Assembly (NCBI GenBank): GCA_021234155.1
Contig: JAJEKV010000017.1
Location: 2,784,885-2,848,884 of the forward strand
DNA from: Isoetes taiwanensis
Taxonomy: Eukaryota; Streptophyta; Lycopodiopsida; Isoetales; Isoetaceae
DNA length: 64,000 nucleotides
Direction of reading: 5' to 3'
Under the pieces are notes generated by a model, which was not told where the DNA came from, made no database searches, and worked only from the letters and a program-made list of their open reading frames with translations. This document shows positions 9,751 through 21,382 of this stretch, in pieces. The position numbers and the translations under genes are program-made. Position 1 is the first letter of the stretch. Every line of letters begins with the position of its first letter.

Positions 9751-10779
9751 ATAGATTTTCACATCATACATTAAGAACTAGTTCATGAAATTCAAACATA
9801 ATATTTACGAACAATGAGTTGAGAAAAGAAGAATATTTACAAAGAACAATGCGAGAAAAGAAGGGGCGAGGGTGGAAAGGGAGAAGGGTGAAAGGTGGGA
9901 AGGAATGGGAGAAGGAAAGGGGTGGAGGGAGGGAAGGGTGGGAAGGAAGAAGGGTGAAAGGTGGGAAGAAAGGGGAGAAGGGAAGGGAGGGAGGAAGGGA
10001 GAAGTGTGCAAAGGAAGGGCAAAGGGGCAGGGGGCAAGGTGAGTTTCCCATAATCCCCAAATATTTGTACCATAATTCCCCATGGCTAGACAAGGCCATT
10101 CACAGAAATAAATATAATTAATTAGACAATTCCAATAACATAATTAATTACATATTAAACAAGGAAATTAAATGTTACATTAAAAAAAAAAAAAAAAATT
10201 AAATGTTACTTATCAAAAAAAGAAATTAAATATTACATATTGAAAAATAAAGTTAAATAAATTATTAATAAACTAAATCAAATGCAAGAATTCTCAACCT
10301 TCTCTACTCACTAGCTGAGAAGGCATAAGCTAAACCCTAGAGAACTTACTATTCTTTTACTGTTTACTCCAGAACCCCATTCTAGAACTCCAAAAATTTA
10401 CTACTTCAGCCAGGATCTGCAAACACTGAGATCATCATGATTTGCCCTGTGCAGCCGTCTTCATTCAATGTGTTTTTTCCTTCCCAAATTGGCCCCATCC
10501 TCATTCGAACTACTGGATGTCCTTTGTTTTACTGGCAGCATTCAGATAGTCTCTGAAAACTAGGTCGGCTGTGCAAAATAGAAAGCAGGTAGGTCTCTCG
10601 AAATATTAATCGGCAATGCTCGGGTGGTCTCTTCATTGGTCTCTGGAAACCAGGTCGGCAACGCTCAGGTGATCTCCGAAAAAAAAAGGTCGGTTGTGCA
10701 GATCAAAACTAGGTCGGCTCTGCAGATCGGAGCAGCCTAGAACCCCCTAAAGCTTGGCCTCAAAAGATATGCCCAATAT
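9751..10779. repeat. Polypurine tract and GGTCGGC-type repeats; no gene
   Basis: Bases about 9819-10040 are almost pure purine on the plus strand. GGGAGAAGG, GGTGGGAAGG and GGAGGGAGG units recur, with GGAAGAAGGGTGAAAGGTGGG-like blocks repeated near 9880 and 9945. Frames in this stretch are low-complexity artefacts. Bases 10130-10260 are A-rich with a repeated AATTAAATGTTAC motif. Bases 10555-10735 hold four degenerate copies of TAGGTCGGCTGTGCAGATC-like sequence alternating with GGTCTCTGGAAAC. I see no gene. Confidence 0.6.
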
Positions 10780-12402
10780 GTAGCATTATAACAGGGGGTT
10801 TCTTTTGTAATTTTATACGCTTTTTGGCATGGTTTTCCTATGATTTTAGTGCTGTATTCATTGGCCCATACTAAATAGTATTTCTAGAGTGTGCCTTTTT
10901 CAGAGCGTTGATTTAGATTAGCTTCAACAATCTAACGGTTGTTATTGTGACCATTGCATTCATATGGATATGGATCAAACCCTAAAAATTTTGTTCTCTG
11001 CACTATTGTCTTCTCGATTGCACTATTGTCTTCTCGATTCGTGTCGTTGGCGGAGTGAATATTTGGTGGTGGTGTCGATTAGTGGTGTTCTTCATACTAG
11101 ATATGGTACGAGGTTTTGTTATTGCTAGAGAGATTAGATCAAACGTGGAATATGGTGAAAAAGTATTTGGTTCATTCCTCATCCTTCCTTTTGAGTATCA
11201 AATCTCGTTATAATTTCGTTTTCCGATGATATCGCTTTTCGATTGTCAATCGATCGTTTTGGGCCTTCTTAGAATTAATATGTAGCATTTTTCCTCACAT
11301 CGGCTCACAGCATCACACGATTTTGTGCTTCAAACCAAAAAACCAAGATCGGAACCCTAGTAGAAGAGGGCAAGCGATGGAGCCTGTTCTTGCCGGAATT
11401 GGTAGATCAAGCTTCTGCCAATTCTGTTCGCCAGACTTCCGAGATTCGCCCTTTGCAGTGGCGACCTTGCAGACCGCATTAAGGGCCTCCTGATTTGATC
11501 TGAAACTACAACTTGAATTTGCATGTGTTCTGGCGATGAAACTGGTGAGTATGCCTTTTGCTCCATACCTGTGTTCTGAATTCCGCTGTGCTTGCAAATC
11601 ATCCTGTTTGCCTCCAAAACTGCATCTTTTGTTGAAGATTGCACCATTCTCAGGGCAAAAGAGTCCCCGTTGGTTTTATGCCTCTAGGAAACCAAATATA
11701 CAGAGTGTGTAAGATTTAGTTTGTAGCTTGATGCCTTGAAGCCATTTATGAGCACAAAGCATGGCTTGGATTTGAGCATGAGTAGCATGGATTGAGAGGC
11801 TCGTGTTGGCCATATGTGGTATGGTGGAGCACTAAAATCAACAGCTCCCATATTTATCTTTTATATGTAGCATCATCACAATTGTTATTTTAATCCAGAA
11901 GCTTGTGTAACCCTCATGTTCTGTACATGTTTGCTATGATTTCTCCCTCGTGTTGGCCACACTTTTGGCATATATTAAATTTTATTTCCCCATAGTTCAC
12001 ACACGCCATCTCCACACACTAGTGCATCTGCCTCGCTGGGCATGCCAAGGACATGATAATAATCTGGGTTGCAGCATCGAAACTGGAAAGCCCTAAATGA
12101 GAAAAGAAGTCCCCATACGGCCGTCTGGGTTGCAGTAAATCTAGCTGGAAGTTTGCAGTAAATCTAGCTGGAAGTTTGCAGATGAAGTCCCCATCTGAAG
12201 CTGAAATTGCAAGCAAGGAAAAAAGAAGAGGCTAAAAGAGCCGGTTGCAAAAAAAAGAGCGATGGATATTTTAAAATACTATTCAATCGCGTCATGTTAG
12301 GTAAGTAAAACATATCAATTTCCTTAACGATCCGTGCCCTTTTTATTGTTGTATTGTTGTATTTCACGTAATTACCACAATAATGATACCTTCTTTGGCC
12401 CC

Positions 12403-13235
12403 TATCTGCAAAATGCTTATAGATGCAGATATGTTATGCAATTTTTGGTCATGGCTGTCTCATTCCTGGGCTGGAAGCATTTGCGGATGTTGTTTTAAAT
12501 GGGATATGACTTGATCTCAGACAATTTTTATACAGAGTGCATCTTCATTATGACATCATGGCCATCTCATTCCTGGTTTGGAGGCATTTCTAGATGCTAT
12601 TTTAAATGGGATAAGACTTGATCTCGCACAATTTTTATACGTACTACATCTTCATTACCACAATCTTCTTTGATTTGTTTGACATAATAATGCTCCTTCT
12701 TTAAGTTGTTTGAAGAATAATGCTCCTTCTTTAAGTTGTTTGAATTGTGCGTGCAATCTTGAAATGACAAGCAAGGAAACTATTTCGGGCAAAATATGGC
12801 CAAGCAAAAGGCCGCTTCTGCTACCATTTTGAGTCAGCAAAATGCTCTCATAGATGCAATATGGTATGCAATTTAGGTCATGGCCGTTTCATTCTTGGAA
12901 GCATTTCCAGATGCTCTTTTAAATGGGATAAGACTTGTTTTAAATGGGATAAGACTTGATCTCACACAATTTCTATACGTAGTGCATCTTCATTATGACA
13001 TCATGGCCATCTCATTCCTGGCCTGGAAGCATTTGTAGATGCTATTTTAAATGGGACAAGACTTGATCTGCACAATCTTTATACAGAGTACATCTTCATT
13101 ATCACAATATTTTTTCATTTGTTTGACAGAATAATGCTCCTTTTTTAAGTTGTTTGAAGAAGAATAATGCTCCTTCTTAAGTTTTTTAAGTTGTTTGAAG
13201 AATAATGCTCCTTCTTAAGTTGTTTGAATTCTGCA
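12403..13235 (+). repeat. Degenerate tandem repeats inside composite copy A
   Basis: Blocks containing TGACATCATGGCCATCTCATTCCTGG-like sequence, TTTTAAATGGGATAAGACTTG and TAATGCTCCTTCTTTAAGTTG recur three to five times with small indels. The overall unit is about 130 bp plus short 30-40 bp secondary units. There is no coding potential. Expansion by slippage or unequal exchange inside the element is the simplest explanation. Confidence 0.7.
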
Positions 13236-13434
13236 GTACGTTGAGAGCAAGGGGAGGTTGCATATAATCTAGAAATCTTGTTTTGTGTATAAATTCCATA
13301 GAAGTGTGATACAGTTAGTGGCATGCTGAAGCCTCATTTCAGGTGATACATGTCGTTTACAATAAAACGTGCTTTTTCGATTCAAGATTATATCTTCAAA
13401 CTACAATACGATGGTTCCAAATCTCAATTCTTGT

Positions 13435-14066
13435 TGCTTCACATATTAATTTATCTTTCTATGGTTATATATCCCTACACCATCCTTAAGGCCCCGAAGG
13501 GGCCGAAAATTTTTTAGTTAACATAAACCATTAACACACAACTACCATTAACATTATTAACACAAACCATTGCATTTAACACATTTAAATTAAAATCCCC
13601 TTAAACCCCTTTGGTTTGGGTGCATATTCACATCTAAGGTTACGTGGGGCGTGAGAGCCCTAAAAAATTTACAATACATGTACAAAATTAACACCATTAA
13701 GTACATTATCTCAAACCTTATAGTATTTTACAAACCTTAATATACAGTATACAAAAACTTGTACATGCATACCCCACAAACGAGGATCGCTATATACGGT
13801 CCAGATGTTGGAATAAAGGGAAAATATGCCCATCCGACAGCTCTCGTTGCCCGGAGTAACCCCCCGTGTGAATATGCACCCAAACCAAAGGGGGTTTAAG
13901 GGGGATTTTAATTTAAATGTGTTAAATGCAATGGTTTGTGTTAATAATGTTAATGGTAGTTGTGTGTTAATGGTTTATGTTAACTAAAAAATTTTCGGCC
14001 CCTTCGGGGCCTTAAGGATGGTGTAGGGATATATAACCATCGAAAGATAAATTAATATGTGAAGCA
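13435..14066. repeat. Fold-back unit of copy A, long symmetrical arms
   Basis: Starting from TGCTTCACAT at 13435, the left arm is repeated in reverse complement ending at 14066. The arms are roughly 200 bp with few mismatches. Each arm carries the hairpin GGCCCCGAAGGGGCC (13490-13504 and 13997-14011) and ends inward at GGTGCATATTCAC. The loop of about 220 bp has the core shared by all copies, including GCATACCCCACAAACGAGGA. Unlike copies C and D, both arms here include the hairpin and 55 bp beyond it. Confidence 0.85.
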
Positions 14067-15370
14067 GCTTTGCCAGAAGATTTGCTTGAAGAACTCGCAT
14101 CAAGCTTGGATAATTATAAGAAACATGAGCATCTAGTAGGAACTAGAAATACTGTTAAATCAATGATGGTGCAAAGAGAAATTGTGGCATTAATACTGCT
14201 AGGGGATGTGCAACATAGAACATAAAAAATTGTTAGAGGTTTAATGAAAATATATTCAACATAACATAGAAGGATATATAGGAAAATAATAGGGTGGATC
14301 TCTAGGCGAAGAGGCATATGTTAAAAAAATTATGTTTGAGACATGGAAAAAATTAGTGGCTATTAATAGCCAAATGGCGCTTTTTTAGAGGGTCTAGACA
14401 ATTTTTGTGATGAATTTTATGAAGAGAGATTTTTTAAAAAAAATAAAAAATAGCCATAGCTAAAACAAGTACTCCATTATTTTTTTTTGGATTAGCCAAA
14501 CTATTTCCCCCCTTTTCCTTAAAGAGAAAGGGATTAGCCTTTCTTTGTATTACAATAATTACATATTAAATCATTAATAGCCAAATAAAAATGAATTCCT
14601 ATTATAGACTTTTACACATCCCCATCTACCATCATCAATGATAGTAGTTTTTTAAACTATGCATTTCTATTACATATACCATATATGCATTTTCAAAAAG
14701 GAATTGTAAGAGATTGCCAATATCTCTCTAGATGCTCGAGTTAGTTGCATAATATCTTCCCTCAAGGGTTAGAGATAAGTGCAATTTGATCACCATATCT
14801 AGAAGGTGTCATTGGATTGAATGTTGTTCAGATCATGGATATTATAAGGTATATTGTGAGCTTTTGTTAAAAGTTTTTCAATATTATTGTATATTTCTTG
14901 ATTGTTGATTATTATTTATAATTGTAGTACATATATCTAAAGCTACAGAATTTATATTTTTTGCTTTTTTCAGTTAGAAAAAATAGTCAAGTGAAAGTTT
15001 ATAGTACTTAACTCAAAAGTTTCACCAAGTCCAAGTACATACAAATGTAATAGTTACAGTAACTGTAAAATTTTAAAAAATAACCAAACTATTTTTTATA
15101 GAAAAATATATAGCATGCTTAATTTTTTCCCTGGTTTGAGAAAGGGGTACAATAAGTTATTAAAAAAATTATGGACAAGGGAGGAGGGCTTATTAATGGC
15201 CATTGTTCCAAATGATTGGCTAGTTAACTAGGCTTTTATCCTTGAAACTTTTATTTCCTAAAGGCATCTTCAAACTTCTATTGTATTACACAATGCATAG
15301 CTTTCATAGTTTAATGTATAGGCTTACATAGCTTTAATAGGTTTTATAAACCATTTTAGAATGGTACCTC
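14067..15370 (+). other. AT-rich stretch with one short coding-like fragment
   Basis: Right after the fold-back, 14067-14223 (+) reads as a plausible peptide (ALPEDLLEELASSL then a basic stretch) ending at a TAA near 14223. It might be an exon or TE remnant resuming after the insertion. I do not recognise the family. Bases 14224-15370 are AT-rich with no gene or repeat that I can support. Confidence 0.3.
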
Positions 15371-15379
15371 TACAAAAAT

Positions 15380-15995
15380 AACCTTTGGCACTCAGAATTG
15401 CATTTTTCACTCTGAGCTGCCTTTCTCGACTCGGGAGTCGAGAAAGACCTTCAGACCTGCATTTTTAAATTTGAGTTACTTCAGACCTGCATTTTTCACT
15501 CTCAGGTGCCTTTCTCGACTAGAAAGGCACTCAAAACTGCATTTTTCACTCTGAGGTACGTTCCTCGACCCTCAGAACTGTGTTTTTCACTCTGAGCTGC
15601 CTTTCTCGACTCGCGAATCAAAAAAGGCTCTCAGAATTGCGTTTTTCACCCTGAGATGTCTTTCTCGACTCTGCGAATTGAGTTTCCTTCCTCGACTCGC
15701 AAGTCAAGAAAGGCCCTTTTGGGGGGGTTGGAAAGGGGGTAGTTAACAAAAAAAAAAAAAAAAAAAAAAAAACTTTTTTTTTTCTTTTTTGTTGCTCTGA
15801 GCTACATTTCTCGACTCAAAGTTTTTTTTTCTTTTTTCTTTTTTAATGCTTTGAGCTGCGTTTCTCGACTTGCGAGTCAAGAAAAAGAAATAAAAAATAA
15901 AAATAAAAAGAGAAGAAGTTAACAGAAAAAATAGAAAAAAAAATGTCTTTTTTTTTACTTTGAGCGACATTTCTCGACTCGCGAGTCAAGAAAGG
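15380..15995. repeat. Array of palindromic CTCGACTCGCGAGTCGAG units
   Basis: About eight to ten degenerate units of roughly 60-70 bp have the consensus: cagaactgcatttttcac, then tctgagctgcctttctcg, then the palindrome CTCGACTCGCGAGTCGAG, then aaaggc. The best palindromes are at 15425-15446 and 15974-15997; others keep only one arm. A homopolymer A/T stretch (15748-15784) interrupts the array. No ORF is meaningful here. Confidence 0.75.
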
Positions 15996-15998
15996 TAA

Positions 15999-16305
15999 CC
16001 AGCCTAGTGTTTGTGGCAAGCCTACAGCCAAGAAAAGGTCAAAGCTAAGTATTGATGAGGACATTGCTAATGGCATATCTCAAGTGGCAGCTGCTTTTCG
16101 AGATAGTGAAGTTAAGGAACTTGACTTTATAAAGGAAGAATCTTTCAATAAGATAAAATTAGTTAAGGAGTTGGAACAAATGAGAGCTGCAAACAGCCTA
16201 AAAATTGCTGAATCTATGGCATCAATGACACAAAATATTTGTCAGATGACAAAAGACACATTACTTGAGATTGCAAAGTTAGCTGCATCCAAACACAAGA
16301 TCTAA
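15999..16305 (+). pseudogene. C-terminal coiled-coil fragment, perhaps a Harbinger MYB-like partner
   Basis: An open frame reads in from the repeat array and stops at 16303-16305. It begins with a basic patch (KPTAKKRSKLSIDEDIANG). It then gives about 75 residues of charged helix with heptad-like spacing and Met-rich turns, ending KLAASKHKI. The upstream part is missing. Such tails occur at the end of the MYB/trihelix accessory protein of PIF/Harbinger elements, and a decayed Harbinger transposase lies 2 kb away at 18311-19246. That link is inference. It could also be the end of an unrelated host exon. Confidence 0.35.
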
Positions 16306-17289
16306 GTTATGATAAGGCAAGTTAGTTATTATAGAATTCTTTTCATACTGTTTGTAATGCAAAAAGGCAAATGCTAAATATAGTTCAATGGTTTTTTATA
16401 TTGCAGAAGTACTATCTGGCTTTCTATTGGTTTTGCAGGTATTTCTAGATTTGTCACTCAATATTTTATTAGATTATCACCAATAACAATAACATGGGCA
16501 AATAATGCTGACCCAATGGCTACATAACAGTCCACATTGGCTCAAACTTTGGACATATAACGTGATTTTTGTATCGGAATGTGAAAATTCTTTGTAGATG
16601 ATGTGAATTATGTGTGTGATGATGTCATAAAGGTTTTATGGTATTCTATACCATCATAATTCTGCCACGGGACCATAATTCTGTCATTCTTATACTACTG
16701 CCACCAGACTATACCATCATTATTGGTATCAAAATCGAGGCCCTGTCGTAATGCAATATTTGCTTCAAATTCCTCACATATTAGTTGTCTAGAATGGCTA
16801 GAAGAAAAGTTGTGGTTTCAAGGCGCCAATGCTAGTCATCCTCGTCCTCTGATTCTATGGGTGACTCCTCTTCAACCGTGACATGGGAGCCTAAATGCAC
16901 CTACTCTTTAAAAGATTCATGTTGAATTCATTTACATCAAGCATTATAGAAAGTGGGCAACTGGAACTGTCCTTGTCGTCCACGAGCTTAGAATGCCTGC
17001 TCTGATCTGTCCTTATGTATAAGCTACTAATCCGGCTACTAATCCTTATGTATCAGTGATTTTTATTCGACCACTAACCTCATGTATCTAATCCTTATGT
17101 AACTACTGTGTAAATGTATTGTGTACTTTGATTTTGTATCAGTGATCCTTATGTTGTTCATGGTTCATTGTAGGTTGTTGAAGTTGTTGATCATTCATTC
17201 TTCATTCTTTTCATTTCTTCATTCTTTGTCATTTTCTCTTTTCAATGATTGTTGCAATATGTCTGATTCATAAGCCAAGTTTTGAACTG

Positions 17290-17860
17290 CAGTTAGTTCA
17301 TAGACTGCAGTGACATAAACTATTATTTGATTTGTAGTTGATATAAACTTGTTGTTTCATAAACTTGTTGATTGCAGTGGACATAAACTGTGTTTGAGTT
17401 GCAATATATAAACAGTTATTGTTGTTTGATTTGTAGTTGATATAAACTTGTTGATTGCAGTTGACATAAACTGCAATTTTGTTCATAAATTGTAGTTTGT
17501 TTGATTGCAGTTAATATATACAGTTTGTTCATAAACTGTAGCTTGTTTGGTTGACATAAACTGTAGTTTGTTTGTTTGTTTGACATAAACTGTAGTTTGT
17601 TTCATTGCAATTGATATATATAGTAGTTTGATTGCAGTTGATATAAGCAGTTATTTGATTTGCAGTTCTTTGGTTGCATTTGTTGCATGTAACCTGGATA
17701 ATGCATAAATAAGCAAGCATAAATAAACAAGCATGTCACCAAGCATTAAAAAACAAGACTGTAACCGCGCATTAATGACAAGCATGTAACCAAGCATTGA
17801 TAAGCAAGCCTTGTAACGAAGCATAAATAAACAAGCCTGTAACCAAGTCTTCAAGTGATC
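17290..17860. repeat. Two adjacent short tandem arrays
   Basis: At 17290-17660, 30-45 bp units of the type GTTTGATTGCAGTTGATATA and AACTGTAGTTTGTT recur about ten times. At 17695-17850 a different unit of about 30 bp (AAGCATAAATAAACAAGC, then ATGTAACC) recurs five to six times. Both are diverged. Apparent ORFs on the minus strand here are artefacts of the repeats. Bases 16306-17289 hold nothing I can name. Confidence 0.7.
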
Positions 17861-18310
17861 CTAAATGAACAATATTTTATGGGATGCCAAATGAACAGTA
17901 AAAACAGTTAAATCACAAATGAAACTCAAGAACTTGGCTGCAAGTGGTAATTTCTCCATTGATGATCATAAGATTAAATACATAAACAATAGGACTAGGG
18001 ATATATCCAAATCTATTTGCCATATCTTTGATTACAGTTGTTACCCTATTGTTTGGTTGATGCTATTATAAAACCAAATCAAATATAACTTAATAAGCAA
18101 GCTTGGACATACAATGAATTGAAACCTAGACATCCAATGCATTGAAATAGTGAATTTAATACAGTGAATTGAAACTCAAGTTACATGACAACAATGTTTT
18201 GAAGACATGTTAAACTGTTACAAAATAAACCTCTACCATCGAAGTGCTGAAACAACGCATGCCTGACCTGCTCACCCTCTCTTTTCATTCTCTTATTCAT
18301 CATTTCAGTT

Positions 18311-19246
18311 TCATAATACTGAACTTCTAGAGGAGTCTTCATTTAGGGGCAATAAATCCCAACCATGCTCTTCCATTATGCAAAAATTCTACAACACTGC
18401 TACTGCATGCACTATCTTTGATGCCTTACCAGCATGGGCTACCAAGTTCTTTAATATTCTGAACTTTTCTTTTACTATACCAAAAGCATTTTCTATGGCC
18501 ACTCTACCCTTGCAAATTCTCTTGTTAAATCTGCCATATTCTCCATGATTATATGAGAATACTTTCAACAAGAAAGACCTACTCGGGTAGGCTGAATCCC
18601 CTAACAATTGGGGTGGAATTTTCACCTGAATGTCATTATCAGTTGAAATACCATTTCTGATTCTCTTTCCAGTAAGAGTAAGCATAGGCTCTTGCATAAT
18701 AGACTTCGCATCAAGCCTTTTATAGATGAAACTCTGTCTAAAGTATTTAGAATCAGTTACAGTATTCATCACCATTGTCTTTTTTGTGTGGTTTTTTTGT
18801 ACAGATAGATGTGTGATCCATTTACTACTCTCCATCCATTTGGCAGGCCTGTGGAATCCTCTTAAATTATGTCCAAATGCCTCTGCCCTGTTGGTAATGC
18901 TATAAATATTATATAAAGCATTGTCGTGGATGCAAGTGTAAGGGGTGGTCTTTTTGATATATTTCTGCATAGTGCTCTTGCCCACATAAAACCTATGTCC
19001 AGCATGTAATGGCTTCTCACCATGAGCAATGTAATATAAAACCATGGCAACAGCTTTCCTAGGATCATTTGTAGGCCTGACTTTCCTACCTAGTTTAATG
19101 ATGTAGGGCACAATCAAACCAACCAATTTTTGAAAGGATGCTCTCTTCATCCTATAAAATTTATGCCACATTTCATCCTCGTATGAGGGAAGACAATTCC
19201 AAGTATAATTCCAAAACACGTTCTTCAAAAAAAAAATTCCAAGCAT
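18311..19246 (-). pseudogene. PIF/Harbinger transposase (DDE_Tnp_4 type), decayed
   Basis: The frame runs from about 19246 to a TAG at 18389. It then continues in frame for 25 codons to TGA at 18311. Transposase landmarks are an N-terminal helix-rich region (KLVGLIVPYI, AVAMVLYYIAHGE), a VTDSKYFRQSFIYKR block where the second catalytic Asp sits, QLLGDSAYPSRSFLL (the GDxAYP signature), and AIENAFGIVKEKFRIL with the catalytic Glu. The usual VDGSHIP box with the first Asp is replaced by a ESSKWITHLS stretch. The TAG falls where the conserved HNFC histidine is expected. It is a nuclear cut-and-paste enzyme by family, and inactive here. Confidence 0.8.
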
Positions 19247-19299
19247 AATTATTAATATTATCCCATTGGATTCTTTGCCTTAGTGTTATCCCAAATTTT

Positions 19300-19421
19300 C
19301 TATGCTTCGAGGCAGGGGTTTTTTAATCCTAGTAGTAATGATTGTACTAGCCTATTGTATGGGTCCCATGACCTATTGGTCTCCGTGGACGTTAAAAAAT
19401 CTATTCTATTCTATTCTATTC
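19300..19421 (+). mobile_element. LINE A 3' tail fragment
   Basis: About 120 bp match the end of LINE A: a GAGGCAGGGGTTTTTTAATCC block, GGGTCCCATGACC, TTGGTCTCCGTGGACG, then four TATTC pentamers. Compared with copies 1 and 2 it is a very short 5'-truncated insertion on the plus strand. Confidence 0.8.
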
Positions 19422-21382
19422 GAGTTTTCACTCTAGAGGCTAGAATGCAGATGATGCACAATAGACAGTACTGGAATGCAAGCCCTTCTTCCCCTAGCAC
19501 GTCCATGGGATCAGCCATCTCATTAAGCTCAACAAGATCCATGCAAAATCTTTGGAATGCAAAGCCGAGCACTAATGCTCTTAGAAGCATGGAATGAGGG
19601 ACAAGAGAATTTCATCCATATCTCTCTGAATCAAAATTTGTGTATCAAGATTGAACAGAGGTAGTAAAGACTTACCACAAAAGTTCGATCCAAGATGTCA
19701 CCTAATCCAAGATGTCGCATGTCTGATTCGAGCTGCAAGAGGACAAACTGATCCTAGATGTTTGATCTGAGCTGCAAAGCGACGAACTAACCTCGTATTA
19801 TTCCAGTCGATACAGATCATCGGAATTATTTTTGGAGAATTCGAGCTCGTAACAACACAGTTAGGGTTTGAGAGAAAAATGTCTCCCCTCGTCTCTCATA
19901 ATATATCTTCTTTTTTAAAATGGTAAGGCTTTGGTATTTGTACCAGGAACGCCGCAGTGCAGACGCATGCGGCCCTTTGCCCCTTGCGAGAGTATTTTGG
20001 GCGGATATGTTTTTTCTATATTTTTGAATTTTGATTGGCCGTCATGCTTTCATTGCATCTTTCCATGGCTATGGTGACCAAAAGGATGGATGAGCGAGCT
20101 CTGCGTTTCCCTGCCCCTTCTGGGATGCTAGATTTGAAAATGCCTCTGAGCTATTTTTGAATCGAGCATCAGATATGTCTTGCTCCAGGGCCATCGCTGG
20201 AGCAGGTACACTTTAACACTCTAAATCCTCCGCATCTTATCTGTTTTGCAGCTGGAAGTTTTTTGTTGTTTATCTCTTGCATTTTTCGGAAACTTCTGGG
20301 TTTTTATTCGAGCTTAGGATTCCATCAATCGGGTCTTTCAACTAAAGATTGAAGCAGGTGATAGAAGTCTTAGGCTCTTGAATTCTTTCAGGTTTTTGCT
20401 TAAAATCAAACTTGTTATCCTTGCTAGGTAGGACTCCAAAATGGCAGAAGCAGGCACATGATGGTTCTTTTGCGCCTCTGCAGAAAAGGGAGAGTAGATC
20501 GTCTGCTATAAGGCACTTATCTTTTGGATAGATACCTATCATGTCTTGATGCTTGATATAGCGTTGTTTTCAACCTCATTGTTTTTGCCAATTCCACAGT
20601 TGATGTAAGCAACAACCATTACATGCAGACCATTTTCAAAGCAAATTTCTTTCATTATGAAAGAGATCACATGCTCAAGAACTAACAGGGCTATTTTCAA
20701 ATGGCCTTTTGCCCTTTAATAACTTCATCGGGCAACATGAGGTCCTCGCTTCTTTTCTAACATCTGCACAGCTTTATTCATTCAGTTAACATCTCATTTT
20801 TTGCTTTCTTTTTTACTCTTCCATGTAACTTTAGATGTTCCATATAACAAATTGAGCAGGGCAGTGCTGTTTTTTTCTAGATTTGTTGTCGAGAAACGTA
20901 GTACTGTTTTTGTCTAGATTGCATTGTATGGTCAATTCAAAAGCTTCTAAATCTAAAAGGTGTCGTTTCTTCAACAGGAGAAGTTTGATGCCCCATAGCT
21001 TTGCTTATGATTGCAAAGTTCTACTTCACTGTTCTTATCCACTCCCATATCATAAAATGTAAGTTCCTGGGGTGTTTTTTAATGTTTATGCAAAGCAGTG
21101 GCAAAATTTTATAGGTCACATTTTCTAAGGTAATATGTATTAGGTTGAAACATCAGCCACTTCAGTCTTATATTCTAATATCATTTGAAAACTTAGACAT
21201 CCATATTTTCTGATATCTTCTGGAAACGTAGGTTTCAAACTTTTGATAATGTATGCCCTCGGTCTTATTTTAGGCTTATACATTCAAAATATACGAATTT
21301 GTTTTACAGCTTATATATCCAAACCAGCAAGTCGTGATTAGAAGGTGCACAGAGCAGGTCCGGAGGCGAGCAGAGCAAATAT
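19422..21382. other. No identifiable gene
   Basis: The stretch at 19439-19596 reads as a Ser/Met-rich open frame of unknown origin. The rest has scattered short frames, a CpG-containing patch near 19950-20010 and no repeat partner that I found in the window. It could be captured or degraded gene sequence. Confidence 0.4.

Larger units (their letters stand above)
10780..14066 (+). mobile_element. Composite hairpin/fold-back element, copy A
   Basis: The 5' end GTAGCATTATAACAGGGGG at 10780 and about 130 bp after it match three other copies (21383+, 34101+, 49375 on minus), including TATTTCTAGAGTG. The interior contains a degenerate tandem block but no ORF I trust. The 3' module has the hairpin GGCCCCGAAGGGGCC (13490-13504), an AT tract ending TTAG, and an inverted-repeat unit. 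No protein that could move it is encoded. The right end is placed where the inverted symmetry stops. Confidence 0.55.

Noticed and set aside
17290-17860. CRISPR-like look of regularly repeated short units
   Set aside because: Units are contiguous, degenerate and have no unique spacers; the context is a plant nuclear genome.
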